From Bacillota bacterium (lineage in GTDB: Bacteria; Bacillota; UBA4882; UBA10575): a DNA stretch of 64,000 bases. The notes under the pieces are model-generated. The model made no database searches. It was given only the letters and a program-made list of their open reading frames with translations, and was not told the origin of the DNA. Shown here in pieces: positions 44,608-55,122 of this stretch (positions are counted from its first letter, which is position 1; each line of letters begins with the position of its first letter). The stretch spans positions 1 to 64,000 of the forward strand of contig DUQR01000040.1 in NCBI GenBank assembly GCA_012837715.1, given 5' to 3'. Made by a program: the position numbers and the translations under genes.

Positions 44608-46770
44608 CTAATCCACTTCTTTTAAGGAGAGTGCGATTCGTTTCCGTTCCAGATCGATGCTAAGCACCCGCGCTTTCACTTTTTGACCCACCGAAACCAC
44701 TTCGAGCGGGTGACGGATATACTTGGTGGTCAATTGGGAGATATGGGCCAACCCGTCTTGCTCGACGCCAAGATCGATAAAGGCGCCAAAATCAACTACG
44801 TTCCTAACCACCCCTTGCAGTATCATCCCGGGTTTAAGATCCTTCATTGCCTTGACATCCCGGCGAAAGACCGGTCCGGGTAATTCTTCGCGGGGGTCCC
44901 GTCCCGGACGGCAGAGGCCGTCAATAATATCCTCTAAGGTCGGCAGGCCTGTTTCCAGCTGTTGCGCGAGAGGGGCTAGGTCCAAAGTTTTAAGCTTCTT
45001 CCGAAGCTCGGTAAGTTGGGGCGGATTTTTTAAATCCTCGCTGGTAAAGCCGAAGGAAGTTAGTAATGTTTCAGCGATATGATAGGATTCCGGATGGATA
45101 CCGGTATTTTCCAGACTATACTCCCCATCGGGTAAACGGAGAAAACCGGCGGCCTGAGTATAAACATGCGGTCCCAACCTTTTAACTTTCAACAGATCTT
45201 CCCGTCGCCGGAAGGGACCGTTTGTCTCCCGGTAGTCCACAATCGACCGGGCCAGTGCCGGTCCAATCCCCGCCACATTCTGCAGCAAAGAAGCGGATGC
45301 GGTGTTCAGATCAACCCCGACATAGTTCACACAAGATTCGACTACTCCTTTTAAGGCCTGCCCTAGACGGCTCTGGTTCACATCATGTTGGTATTCCCCA
45401 ACCCCGAGGGCTTTCGGCTCGATCTTAACCAATTCCGCTAAGGGATCCTGTAACCGACGGGCAATCGAGACCGCGCCCCGCATCGAAACATCATGATCTG
45501 GCAACTCTTCCCGGGCCAGTTTAGATGCGGAATAGACCGACGCGCCGGCTTCACTGACAATAGTATAATAAACCGGACGTTTGCTTTCGGCTAAAACTTC
45601 AGCCACCAGTTCTTCTGTCTCCCGGGCAGCCGTCCCGTTTCCGCTGGCTACTAGATCGACCTGGTGTTTTTCGATTAAAGAAGTTAGCAATATTTTGGCT
45701 TGCTCCCATTCGCCCTGGGGCGGATGGGGAAAGATCGTCGCCGTTTCCTGCACCCGACCAATAGCATCGACCACCACTACTTTACAGCCGGTACGAAACC
45801 CCGGATCAATCCCCAGCACGGTCTTACCACGGACCGGGGCTTGTAACAGTAATTGGCGTAAATTAAGTCCGAAAACTTTAATCGCTTGTTCCTCGGCCTT
45901 CTCGGTTAAAGCGGTCCGAATCTCCCGTTCGATGCTGGGAAAGATTAACCGGTTGAAACTATCCTCAATGGTCGCTTTAAGGTAAGAAGTAAAGATACTG
46001 GCCTTATTTTTTAGAACCAAAGCTTCCAACTGTTGCAGAAGGGGGGTGGGCTCCAGTTGTAACCCCACCTTTAAGCATTCTTCCTTTTCCCCCCGATTGA
46101 GCGCCAAAATACGGTGGGGCGGAATCCGCTTCACCGGTTCGCTATATTGATGATATTGCTGATAAACCTGGGCTTCCTTTTCTTCCTTCTTTAGCTCCGA
46201 AACGATTAGGGCATGCTCCCAGATATAATCCCGGATTATCTTCCGCCAGGCCGCCTGGTCCGCAATATATTCGGCGATAATATCCATCGCCCCGGCCAGC
46301 GCTTGTTCGGGCGTCTCCACCCCCAAACCAGGAGCGAGGTAAGCAGTTGCTATCTCCTCCGGCTCTCCCGTCTCCATTTCTTGACTGAAGATCAAGTCGG
46401 CCAACGGCTCCAGCCCTTGTTCTTTAGCCTTTGTTGCCCGCGTCCGCCGCTTCGGACGGAAAGGCAAGTAATAATCCTCAACCTCTTGGCGGATGGTCGC
46501 CCCTTTAATCGCTTTCGCCAGCTCCGGTGTTAACTTACCTTGTTCTTCAATGCTACGTAAGACTTCTTCCTTTCTCGCCTCGAGGTTGCGTAAATAAATG
46601 AGGCGTTCTTCCAAACGCCGAAGCTCCTCTTCATCCAACCCGCCGGTGACTTCCTTCCGGTAACGGGCGATAAATGGCAAGGTATTTCCCTCGTCAAATA
46701 ATTTTACGGTACGGGAAACCTGCTCCCGACTAAGCTCAAGTTCGCTCGCCAACTGATTAATCAGGTCCAA
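44608..46770 (-). CDS. tex: Tex-family RNA-binding transcription accessory protein
   Basis: Nucleic-acid-binding protein related to eukaryotic Spt6. Domains in order: N-terminal Tex_N helix bundle (1-190), YqgF-like RNase-H fold (about 320-450, with VLGIDPGFRTGCKVVVVD), helix-hairpin-helix (about 490-560, NVAGIGPALARSIVDYRE), and C-terminal S1 (about 645-720, GVVRNVVDFGAFIDLGVEQ). 720 residues, full length. The start is TTG with a poor ribosome site; no better in-frame start exists. It sits between divIC and yabR. Confidence 0.95.
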   Translation of the reverse strand: MDLINQLASELELSREQVSRTVKLFDEGNTLPFIARYRKEVTGGLDEEELRRLEERLIYLRNLEARKEEVLRSIEEQGKLTPELAKAIKGATIRQEVEDYYLPFRPKRRTRATKAKEQGLEPLADLIFSQEMETGEPEEIATAYLAPGLGVETPEQALAGAMDIIAEYIADQAAWRKIIRDYIWEHALIVSELKKEEKEAQVYQQYHQYSEPVKRIPPHRILALNRGEKEECLKVGLQLEPTPLLQQLEALVLKNKASIFTSYLKATIEDSFNRLIFPSIEREIRTALTEKAEEQAIKVFGLNLRQLLLQAPVRGKTVLGIDPGFRTGCKVVVVDAIGRVQETATIFPHPPQGEWEQAKILLTSLIEKHQVDLVASGNGTAARETEELVAEVLAESKRPVYYTIVSEAGASVYSASKLAREELPDHDVSMRGAVSIARRLQDPLAELVKIEPKALGVGEYQHDVNQSRLGQALKGVVESCVNYVGVDLNTASASLLQNVAGIGPALARSIVDYRETNGPFRRREDLLKVKRLGPHVYTQAAGFLRLPDGEYSLENTGIHPESYHIAETLLTSFGFTSEDLKNPPQLTELRKKLKTLDLAPLAQQLETGLPTLEDIIDGLCRPGRDPREELPGPVFRRDVKAMKDLKPGMILQGVVRNVVDFGAFIDLGVEQDGLAHISQLTTKYIRHPLEVVSVGQKVKARVLSIDLERKRIALSLKEVD

Positions 46771-46807
46771 ACTATCAACAGCACCCTTTCTTCTATTCCT
46801 TGTCGGC

Positions 46808-47080
46808 CTATTTTTGCTGGATTTCCACTTCGGACGGATTAAGGTCCATCCGGCGCAACTGATTTTCTAAGTCCTCCACCATCCGTCTCTTTTCCTGTAG
46901 CAAGGCCTCCATTTTATGTAACCGCCGGTTGTAGATAATCAGGTTATAAAGGCCGCTCCCAATTTGAAAGATTAAGGTTAAAAACAAAATCCACAACAAA
47001 AGGGTCAAGGCATTCCGTTTAAACCGTCTTCCTTTATCTTCCGGCGGCATCCGGTCGGGAAAATATATCACCCGGTCCAT
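46808..47080 (-). CDS. divIC: Septum-formation protein DivIC/FtsB-like
   Basis: Single-pass divisome protein that partners FtsL. A cytoplasmic basic start, one membrane helix (ALTLLLWILFLTLIFQIGSG, residues 24-43), then a coiled coil (RRLHKMEALLQEKRRMVEDL and on) and a short end. The ATG at 47080 follows AAAGGGGAGGG; a longer frame to 47113 is less likely. 90 residues, short because the C-terminal cap after the coil is brief. Its place after yabQ and before tex/yabR supports DivIC rather than another FtsB-type protein. Confidence 0.8.
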   Translation of the reverse strand: MDRVIYFPDRMPPEDKGRRFKRNALTLLLWILFLTLIFQIGSGLYNLIIYNRRLHKMEALLQEKRRMVEDLENQLRRMDLNPSEVEIQQK

Positions 47081-47126
47081 TTTGCCCTCCCCTTTCATTT
47101 CCGGCTTGTCCAAACAAAGGTCGTCT

Positions 47127-47157
47127 CCGGTCGGTTGCCAGCGTGAGCCACTACTTG
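47127..47157. repeat. 30-bp GC-rich dispersed repeat, copy 4
   Basis: CCGGTCGGTTGCCAGCGTGA followed by GCCACTACTTG, in the gap between yabQ and divIC. Confidence 0.7.
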
Positions 47158-47260
47158 AGAAAATAACAGACCAACAAATGAGCCAACTTGTTTATAGTTC
47201 GTGGTTTAACCGGGCAATCCTGCTCATCTCTGCCACGTTTTAGAACATGGAATTACCCAA

Positions 47261-47578
47261 CTAGGTAAAAAATCCCCGTCGGCGCCGGAGTTTCCCCTTT
47301 ACCAACCGCAAAGAAAGATAGACCGACGGGTGAAAGACCCGCCGATAACAGGCCACACCCATCAGTAAACTGACCCCCAAAGAGACACGGAGTTCACCCC
47401 AAGTCGTCAGGAGCAACACCGGAAAGGTTAAAAAGATCAAAGAGATCCAGAAAGCAAAATCACCTAACTGCCGTCGTTTCCGAAAAAGGAGAACGAAACA
47501 ATCATAAAGTAAACCCCAAGCCAGCCCCGTCCAGAAAAGAATCATTAACGAACTGATTTGCCTTTCGATTCCTTCCAT
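47261..47578 (-). CDS. yabQ: Sporulation membrane protein YabQ
   Basis: Multi-pass membrane protein of the mother cell, required for cortex formation with YabP. Helices at about residues 5-25 (SLMILFWTGLAWGLLYDCF), 38-56 (FWISLIFLTFPVLLLTTWG) and 60-75, followed by a basic tail (GKLRRRRGFF). The early WTGLAWGLLYD segment is the YabQ signature. The ATG at 47578 follows GGCGAGGGTGAT; 105 residues, as expected. Neighbours divIC, tex and yabR keep the standard order. Confidence 0.85.
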   Translation of the reverse strand: MEGIERQISSLMILFWTGLAWGLLYDCFVLLFRKRRQLGDFAFWISLIFLTFPVLLLTTWGELRVSLGVSLLMGVACYRRVFHPSVYLSLRLVKGKLRRRRGFFT

Positions 47579-47659
47579 ATCACCCTCGCCATTTTCTGTG
47601 CTTTTAATTAACTTATGTTGGACTGGCGTAATTATGCCTGGCCACAAAGGAGGCATTTT

Positions 47660-48517
47660 TTAGTTTTTCCGGAGATGCTTTTTGCTCCAGAGCAATAAAA
47701 CAGCCCACAAAACCACGGAGCAAAAGAATAAAACCCGCAAAACAGCCCGGAAAAGACGGTTCAGCTCATACTGGACCAAAAAGTCATCAGACCCGGAGGC
47801 GGCCAGCAGTTTACCGAGGCGTCCCAGATAAGTCCGGGTCTCCTGATATTTAGGGCGGAATTCGGTTAATTCCACATTGGTCAAGCCGGCGTTATAAGCC
47901 TCCAAGGCCCGACCGGTCTCCCCGTCAAAATAATCGATCAGTTGACGAAGATAACGGACACCGGTTCCAATATTGGCTTCAATATTATAGACACAATCCC
48001 TGCCGTGGTCGGCCTCCCCCGGCCGGTGCCGCCCATCGCAGGAAGAATTAGGGTTAAAGGCTTGCCAGACCAAAGGAGTGATCTGCATGAGACCACAAGC
48101 TCCTTTCGGTGAGTGGGCTTCAGGATCAAAGCCGCTTTCGACCTGTATTACCGCCATCACCAGTTGCGGACTGATGTTCGCCAATAGGGCGTCACGGTAG
48201 ATAATTTCCTGGATCTCCGAAGTAACCGGAATCGCCCCTCGCGTATAGGAAAAATAACCCCCTAAACACTTCTCCAGTTGGGTTTGGTGCCGCTCAACAT
48301 AAAAATATAAACCGGCGATCATAAGCGAAACCCCTAGCATGAACCAGAGGAAAGCCCGGAAAATCGGTCGGGAAGGCCGGGAGCGAAAAATATCAATTAA
48401 GAGTAAAAGAGGACTGCAACAGATCTGGAAGATCCGGAGGAGAAAGTTGCCCCTTTGAGGCCGGGTTTTAACCCTCTTGACCTTCCTTCTTCCGGGGAGT
48501 GGATTTACAGTCTCCAT
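47660..48517 (-). CDS. Membrane-bound lytic transglycosylase (SLT family)
   Basis: Cleaves glycan strands of peptidoglycan. One N-terminal membrane helix (AFLWFMLGVSLMIAGLYFY, near 55-73) and an unusual second helix at the C-terminus (RVLFFCSVVLWAVLLLW, 261-277) bracket the SLT domain. The catalytic Glu is in VIQVESGFDPEAHSP near residue 128, followed by GACGLMQI and the AYNAG motif. The domain would lie outside the membrane, possibly in the space between the forespore membranes. It stands directly before yabQ, 82 bases upstream, so a sporulation or division role is likely. Confidence 0.85.
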   Translation of the reverse strand: METVNPLPGRRKVKRVKTRPQRGNFLLRIFQICCSPLLLLIDIFRSRPSRPIFRAFLWFMLGVSLMIAGLYFYVERHQTQLEKCLGGYFSYTRGAIPVTSEIQEIIYRDALLANISPQLVMAVIQVESGFDPEAHSPKGACGLMQITPLVWQAFNPNSSCDGRHRPGEADHGRDCVYNIEANIGTGVRYLRQLIDYFDGETGRALEAYNAGLTNVELTEFRPKYQETRTYLGRLGKLLAASGSDDFLVQYELNRLFRAVLRVLFFCSVVLWAVLLLWSKKHLRKN

Positions 48518-48617
48518 CTAACCACCCACCTTTCCTTTTCCTCTTTTTCCTCCTTTTCTCTTTTCTTTCCCCTTTCTCGATTTTCCTTCCCGATCTTTAT
48601 CCCCTTTTTAAGCAAAG

Positions 48618-48640
48618 AAAATCCGGACTTGCCGGATTTT
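48618..48640. terminator. Terminator-like hairpin downstream of pyrG
   Basis: AAAATCCGG-ACTTG-CCGGATTTT, a 9-bp stem with T tails on both strands. It lies 146 bases beyond the pyrG stop and before the transglycosylase gene. A polypyrimidine tract follows on the left (48520-48612). Confidence 0.65.
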
Positions 48641-48744
48641 CCTACTTAGAAAATAATCTCGCCGCTCGACGCTGGTGTAAATGACTTGCCTGCGCAAGCA
48701 AAGCACGACTCACCTGGCTTTTAAAACTTCCCCACTCTGCGTAA

Positions 48745-48775
48745 GCGGACGGTAACCAGCGGGAGCGATACTTTG
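48745..48775. repeat. 30-bp GC-rich dispersed repeat, copy 5
   Basis: GCGGACGGTAACCAGCGGGA followed by GCGATACTTTGG, ten bases past the pyrG stop; the most diverged of the five copies. Confidence 0.65.
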
Positions 48776-48785
48776 GCTATTCAGT

Positions 48786-50521
<1,736 letters not shown>

Positions 50522-50606
50522 TTAAAGTCTATGCTTCTTTTGCCGCTCGGACTTTTTAGCATTCACCTTTCCATGAGCCCTAAACCCGTTCCGTAAACCT
50601 TTCCTG

Positions 50607-51362
50607 TCACTCCCCCTCTTCTTGAACGGGAGCAACCGGATCCGGATATTTCATCATAATACCGTTGAATAAATGAACCATCAAGACCAGTAGTAAGCTA
50701 CCGTAAAAAGAGACCAATAAAGGAGTAATTAAGGTAAATAAGACACCAATTACGACTAAAAGCAATAAGGCGCCAATGGTAAGCCAAATATTATCCAAAA
50801 CCAGAACAAAAGTTTTATGGAGGACCTTTTTTAACGTGTTCTTTTGAAAGACGATAAATCCCGGTAAATAGAGAAACCAAAAGACTAAAAACAACAAAAG
50901 GTAAAGAAGGAAAAAACCGAGGATCTTCATTCCCAATGCCTTCAGAGTAAAAAAGCAGATCACCAGATCAACCAGGCAGAAAATAATCATCGCAGTGTAA
51001 AGCGCATAAACCCGTACCGACAACCAATAGTGTTTCCGTAGTCCTTCCCAAAAACCCCGAATTTGCCCTTCATTATTGATGACTTGATTCATTTGGTAGA
51101 ACAAGGCAGTATGTACCGGTCCGAGGATGAATGCAGTATAGGGCACGCCTAAGAGCATCAGAAAAAAAAGGAGGCCTAAGGGGAAATTGGTATTCTCCAT
51201 AAAAATAGTAAGCCCCGTGTTGATCAGTACGCCAAAAGGATAAGCGAACAAAAGCCAAAGGATACTGATGAGGATGGAATAACCAAGATGGTTGTAGATA
51301 TCAATAATCGACCGCTTAAGGATAAGAAAAAGATTACGTTCCTCTGCTATCTGTATCTTCAT
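50607..51362 (-). CDS. YesL/DUF624-like multi-pass membrane protein
   Basis: Six hydrophobic helices in 251 residues, with conserved-looking features of the DUF624/YesL group (a first helix with NHLGYSILISILWLLFAYPF, and a loop with GFWEGLRKHYWLSVRVYALY). The C-terminus is acidic (PVAPVQEEGE). The function of this family is unknown; several members lie next to carbohydrate-use genes. Here the neighbours are an FmdB zinc ribbon and pyrG, which do not indicate a role. The start at 51362 (MKIQIAEE) is preceded by AAGGAGGGGA. Confidence 0.7.
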   Translation of the reverse strand: MKIQIAEERNLFLILKRSIIDIYNHLGYSILISILWLLFAYPFGVLINTGLTIFMENTNFPLGLLFFLMLLGVPYTAFILGPVHTALFYQMNQVINNEGQIRGFWEGLRKHYWLSVRVYALYTAMIIFCLVDLVICFFTLKALGMKILGFFLLYLLLFLVFWFLYLPGFIVFQKNTLKKVLHKTFVLVLDNIWLTIGALLLLVVIGVLFTLITPLLVSFYGSLLLVLMVHLFNGIMMKYPDPVAPVQEEGE

Positions 51363-51408
51363 CGCTTCCCCTCCTTAAATAAAAAATTACGGTAAAAACC
51401 GTAGTCAT

Positions 51409-51441
51409 TAAAAGAAAGGTCACCTTCTTTAGGGACCTTTC
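51409..51441 (-). terminator. Terminator after the FmdB gene
   Basis: GAAAGGTC and GACCTTTC with a 12-base loop, followed by TTTT on the minus strand, a few bases past the fmdB stop. Confidence 0.65.
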
Positions 51442-51448
51442 CTTAGGT

Positions 51449-51682
51449 TTATGAAACTTTCTTATCTGTCGATGGGGTGTTGCCGCTCTCCTTCTGGCTT
51501 CCCGTTTTCCGATTGTCGGTAACATAGAATCCACTGCCTTTAAAGATTATCCCGACGTTACGGCTAATTTGGCGATAAACTTTTCCGCCACAATGGGGAC
51601 AGACCGTTAAGGGTTCGGCGGTGATCTTCTGTACCCATTCAAAATGTCCACACTGTGAACATTCATAGTCATAGATCGGCAT
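51449..51682 (-). CDS. FmdB-family zinc-ribbon protein
   Basis: Small protein with a single zinc ribbon: MPIYDYECSQCGHFEWVQK (CxxC at residues 8-11) and CPHCGGKVYRQI (CxxC near 28-31), then the typical FKGSGFYVTDNRK end and a polar tail. Often annotated as a regulatory protein FmdB, but no function is established. 77 residues. It ends in its own terminator. Confidence 0.88.
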   Translation of the reverse strand: MPIYDYECSQCGHFEWVQKITAEPLTVCPHCGGKVYRQISRNVGIIFKGSGFYVTDNRKTGSQKESGNTPSTDKKVS

Positions 51683-51828
51683 CTCCTCACCTCCATTAGC
51701 TACCTAAGCTCAATCTTAAAGCGGTACGATATTGTTACTTTGTTTTTTACAATCTACATTTTTATACTATAAGATAATTCTTGACTCTTGTCAAGGATCT
51801 TCCCGGCGCCTCTCCAAGGGGCAACCGC

Positions 51829-51861
51829 AAAAAAAAGACGCCGTTCTGGCGTCTTTTTTTT
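51829..51861. terminator. Strong terminator after the SipL-like gene
   Basis: Perfect stem AAAAAAAAGACGCC-GTTCT-GGCGTCTTTTTTTT. On the minus strand it is 22 bases past the stop; it would also work on the plus strand. Confidence 0.9.
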
Positions 51862-51882
51862 CTATAGATGCTGGGGATTTGT

Positions 51883-53499
51883 CTAATTCCCGCGGGGGCC
51901 CTTGGGAATCACCAATTTTTTTCCATAAACTAGTTCCTGATCAGGATCGGTCAGTCGGTTGGCTTCCGCGATCGTGGCCATTGTCGTATTATAGCGACGG
52001 GCAATCTTCCACAGTGTATCCCCTGGTTGAACCAGATAGAATAACATGCTCGGTTTTGGTCCTTCCTCCGGAAGGATTAAAGCGGCATCCGTGACTAGGG
52101 ATAAGTGCTTGGTTTGGGTAACGGTAATTAAAGCCTCAAATTCCCAAAGCAGACGGATTGACCGCTCATCCACCTGCTCAACTTTTAATTGTTGCGGATG
52201 GAGACCGATGCGGGCCTGCATGTTTTCATCCACCCCCGGAAGCTCTAAATAGGATCCGAAGGTAAACGGTTCAGTTCCCCTGATGCCCCATGCAGCGGAT
52301 GTAACAGCATCCCCCTCTTCTTCTCCCTGTGCCCCCTGGTAAAGTAAGATGGCAATGGCTTCCCCACCGACAATTAGCTGATCACGGGCCGATTGCCAAT
52401 CGAATTTTGGTTCCATCAAGCTCACTTGTAGTACTTTCCTAATGTTCTGTTGCTCCGTAGGCAAGGTTAGCATTTTTTCGACGACAAAATGCCGTTCCGC
52501 TTCCTCCACGACTTCAACCCATTCACTCTCTTCCCGTTGATAATCGATGATCCCTTTCTCTAACGAAGCTACATCGACAACGGCTTTTACTTGTCGCCTT
52601 TTTACGACGTTCACCCGCGCACCGATTCGGGCATCCACCCGGCAACTTTCCGGATGGACTGAAGTAACCTGTATCCCTTCAACCCCGAGCTCATACTGGA
52701 TAGATGGCTCGGTGAGGATCGGCGTTTCAATCGAAATCTGAAAAGGAATCGCCCCTCCGTTTTCTTCCGTCCATTTTTGGGCTTCCACGCCACCTTCTTG
52801 CCCATCTTCGGTTAAACTGATGTATAGCAATTGCACTTCCAGCTTACCTTCGATATTAACCCGGTCTTTGGTAAAAGAAGCCGTTGTCCGTAGAGGAAAG
52901 ACTTGACAACTCAGAAAACGGGCTAAAGGAGGTTTGGGATAGGTAAGGGAGAAATTAGCACCAATCTCCCGGCTCACATAGGTCTCTAACACCGGCTCTT
53001 CGATCCGGAGAACTTCCTCTTCGGTTTGAATTTGGGGATCGGCTTCGATCTCTTCAACATAAAAAGTTGAACAGGGCTGACGGGAACGGAGATTGACCTC
53101 CAGTTCCAACTGGTATTTAAGGGTTCTTGTCGACTCCGGCTCCACTTTGATCTTGACTAAACGGGCGTGCCAGTCCCAGTCGCTTCCTTGTTCAGGAAGG
53201 TTAATCTCCCCGTTAAAGACCGCTCCTTCCGTCCCCCGCCATACTAATCCGAACTCGGGAACCTGATCCATTCTTTCTTTCCCTTGGTAAACCAGATGGG
53301 TCTGAACCGCCCCGGATAAGACCAGTTTATTACCGCTGATTTCCCCGTGAATCTCCTCCAAATAACCCTGGACGGAAAGGATGGTTTCCAGTTCGGGGTA
53401 TTCTGGGGGAATATACAGCTCACCTTCGACTTCCAGGTATTTACTGGTTACCGCTAAGGTTTTTTCCATGGTTGCTTGCCCGTAATGACAAGTTAACAT
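51883..53499 (-). CDS. sipL: SipL-like spore coat morphogenesis protein (SPOCS and LysM domains)
   Basis: SipL of clostridia binds SpoIVA and anchors the spore coat. The 538 residues hold three SPOCS (DUF3794) repeats (about 30-130, 150-290, 310-460) and a C-terminal LysM domain (YLVQPGDTLWKIARRYN, residues about 487-533). This order, three repeats then LysM, is the SipL arrangement. AAGGAGGGGGTAGC precedes the ATG. No signal peptide, as expected for a mother-cell protein. The gene is a single unit with a strong terminator; it follows a peptidoglycan-binding spore-type protein. Confidence 0.88.
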   Translation of the reverse strand: MLTCHYGQATMEKTLAVTSKYLEVEGELYIPPEYPELETILSVQGYLEEIHGEISGNKLVLSGAVQTHLVYQGKERMDQVPEFGLVWRGTEGAVFNGEINLPEQGSDWDWHARLVKIKVEPESTRTLKYQLELEVNLRSRQPCSTFYVEEIEADPQIQTEEEVLRIEEPVLETYVSREIGANFSLTYPKPPLARFLSCQVFPLRTTASFTKDRVNIEGKLEVQLLYISLTEDGQEGGVEAQKWTEENGGAIPFQISIETPILTEPSIQYELGVEGIQVTSVHPESCRVDARIGARVNVVKRRQVKAVVDVASLEKGIIDYQREESEWVEVVEEAERHFVVEKMLTLPTEQQNIRKVLQVSLMEPKFDWQSARDQLIVGGEAIAILLYQGAQGEEEGDAVTSAAWGIRGTEPFTFGSYLELPGVDENMQARIGLHPQQLKVEQVDERSIRLLWEFEALITVTQTKHLSLVTDAALILPEEGPKPSMLFYLVQPGDTLWKIARRYNTTMATIAEANRLTDPDQELVYGKKLVIPKGPRGN

Positions 53500-53527
53500 G
53501 CTACCCCCTCCTTGTGATTAAATCTGC

Positions 53528-53568
53528 TTCGCTTACGCGAATAGGCCTTACCCTCCTTTCTAAGGCCT
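53528..53568. other. Two small hairpins between sipL and the next gene
   Basis: TTCGC-TTAC-GCGAA (53528-53541) and AGGCCTTA/TAAGGCCT (53543-53568). No T run follows, so a terminator for the gene at 53580 is only a guess. Confidence 0.3.
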
Positions 53569-53579
53569 CCTTAAAATAA

Positions 53580-54722
53580 TTATGCTAATCCTTCTTCCTT
53601 CATTACCAAAATCCGCGGGGTAGCCAGAAAATAACGATTCCCTTCCTCTTGCCAAATCTCCGGCCAGTTCTCTAGTCCGGACAACACAACACCGCGCAAG
53701 TTTAAACGGTCAATATGGTTCAAAATTCCCCTGACGGTAAGGGCATCGGGGAACAATACCGCTCTAATCTCCTCTTTCCACCGGTAACGGTAAAAGATCC
53801 ACCCATACGCACCCAATCTTTTGGGGGCGCCCACCCGGTTTAGCCGCGTCATTCTCCTTTCCGCTGGGGTTATAAAACGTTCTTCCCCCTTTTCCCCTTT
53901 TTCCTTTCCTCGTAGATCAAAATGGAGTAACAATCGCGTACATGGATAATAAGTTAAGACCCTTTTCACCTCCGGCAGCCAGACCCCATGGGTGTACTGC
54001 TCCGAAACGGAGGCCGAGAGCGGGATCAATAAAGCGTCGGCTTCTTCCGGTGTAGGATAATAATAACCATCAGGCCTTAATCGCCAAATCAATTCGGCAT
54101 CGGTTTTCGACCGAAAGCGCCGGAGCATCCTCTTCTTTCCTGAAGTTAGCTTTTCTCCGGTCAAATCCACCACAAGAGAAGCCCCCGGTTCCATCGGTTT
54201 CTCCGCTAACCCTTTGAGCTCTTCGGGTCGGGCTGAATAAAGGGGGCCTCCCATCCTGATTTTTTCCACCGTCCCTTCCACCAACTCCTGAGTTGGCACA
54301 CTAAAGATTAATTCCCGTTTCTCAAGCATGACGAGACGGCCGGTTTTAGCCCGTTCAAGACGTCTTCGGGTTTCGGGATCTTTAAAAGCCTGCCGACCCA
54401 CTCCGTAAAGATCAGCTAAAAAGCTTAAGTTCTCTTCTTCTTTTATCTTTTTCAATACGCGATTATGGATCTTTGCTTCAGCCAGTAGTCTACAAGTATC
54501 CGGACCGGTCACCCCATCGACCGAAAGGTGGTATGCCCTTTGAAAAGCCTTTACCCCTTCCCGCGTTAAAAGATCATATTCTCCGGTTACTCCGGCTTCG
54601 TATAAGCCTAAGGCGGTGAGGATCTCCTGCAATTGCCGGACATCCCTTCCTTGATCACCTAAGCTTAACCACCTTTTACCGAGAGGTAAACCATCTATCG
54701 GTAAGATGACCAGACGGGGCAA
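53580..54722 (-). CDS. Peptidoglycan-binding protein with a C-terminal glycosidase-like region
   Basis: The N-terminus is a PG_binding_1 domain (LGDQGRDVRQLQEILTALGL, then GVKAFQRAYHLSVDGVTGP, residues 20-85). A LysM-like stretch (ILKKIKEEENLSFLADLYGV) and a C-terminal domain resembling GH18 spore-germination proteins (YaaH/SleL type) follow, but I cannot find the DxDxE active-site motif, so it may be inactive. A TTG at 54722 stands nine bases after AAGGAG and is preferred over the ATG at 54731, which touches the site. No signal peptide, fitting a spore-surface protein made in the mother cell. About 380 residues. Confidence 0.6.
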   Translation of the reverse strand: MPRLVILPIDGLPLGKRWLSLGDQGRDVRQLQEILTALGLYEAGVTGEYDLLTREGVKAFQRAYHLSVDGVTGPDTCRLLAEAKIHNRVLKKIKEEENLSFLADLYGVGRQAFKDPETRRRLERAKTGRLVMLEKRELIFSVPTQELVEGTVEKIRMGGPLYSARPEELKGLAEKPMEPGASLVVDLTGEKLTSGKKRMLRRFRSKTDAELIWRLRPDGYYYPTPEEADALLIPLSASVSEQYTHGVWLPEVKRVLTYYPCTRLLLHFDLRGKEKGEKGEERFITPAERRMTRLNRVGAPKRLGAYGWIFYRYRWKEEIRAVLFPDALTVRGILNHIDRLNLRGVVLSGLENWPEIWQEEGNRYFLATPRILVMKEEGLA

Positions 54723-54745
54723 TACTCCCATCTCCTTAACAGTAT

Positions 54746-54885
54746 TGGCCTTTTTCTGTTGTCCTTTGCTTTATTCATTCCCATACAATATACTGATCGC
54801 CCAATTCAAGCTAGGCACTATACATTGTAGAAAGGCAAAAAGTTTTTCCGCTTCTTTTTCGTTGGCAGAAGCGCAAAACTTTTAT
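54746..54885. repeat. 115-bp inverted-repeat family, copy H (rearranged right end)
   Basis: GGCCTTTTTCTGTTGTCC, CCATACAATATACTGATCGC, CACTATACATTGTAG are present; the right arm is broken up by an extra CTTCTTTTTCGTTGGCAGAAG hairpin before GCGCAAAACT. Begins 14 bases before the ATG at 54731. Confidence 0.7.
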
Positions 54886-54974
54886 TGGACTCAAGGCCCG
54901 GGTTTATCCGCGTACGCGTCGGAACACAACCATTACATGATATGAAGGGCGGAAAGACAAGGTGCCAATGGGCA

Positions 54975-55000
54975 TAAAAAAGCAGCCCCATCGGGCTGCT
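54975..55000 (-). terminator. Terminator downstream of the rhomboid gene
   Basis: Minus strand AGCAGCCC-GAT-GGGGCTGCT followed by TTTTTT. Repeat copy I lies between it and the rhomboid stop codon, so the repeat would be part of the 3' end of that mRNA. Confidence 0.75.
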
Positions 55001-55001
55001 T

Positions 55002-55117
55002 GGGCTTTTTGCTTTATCCTTTGCTTTAACAATTTCAATACAATATCTTGATAGCCTGATTTATATTAAACACTGTATATTGTATTGGAATCTTTTAGCG
55101 GTTACAACGCGAAAAAC
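55002..55117. repeat. 115-bp inverted-repeat family, copy I
   Basis: GGGCTTTTTGCTTTATCC, CAATACAATATCTTGATAGCC, CACTGTATATTGTATTGGAA, GGTTACAACGCGAAAAACT in order. It ends six bases from the rhomboid stop codon. Confidence 0.85.
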
Positions 55118-55122
55118 TTTAC

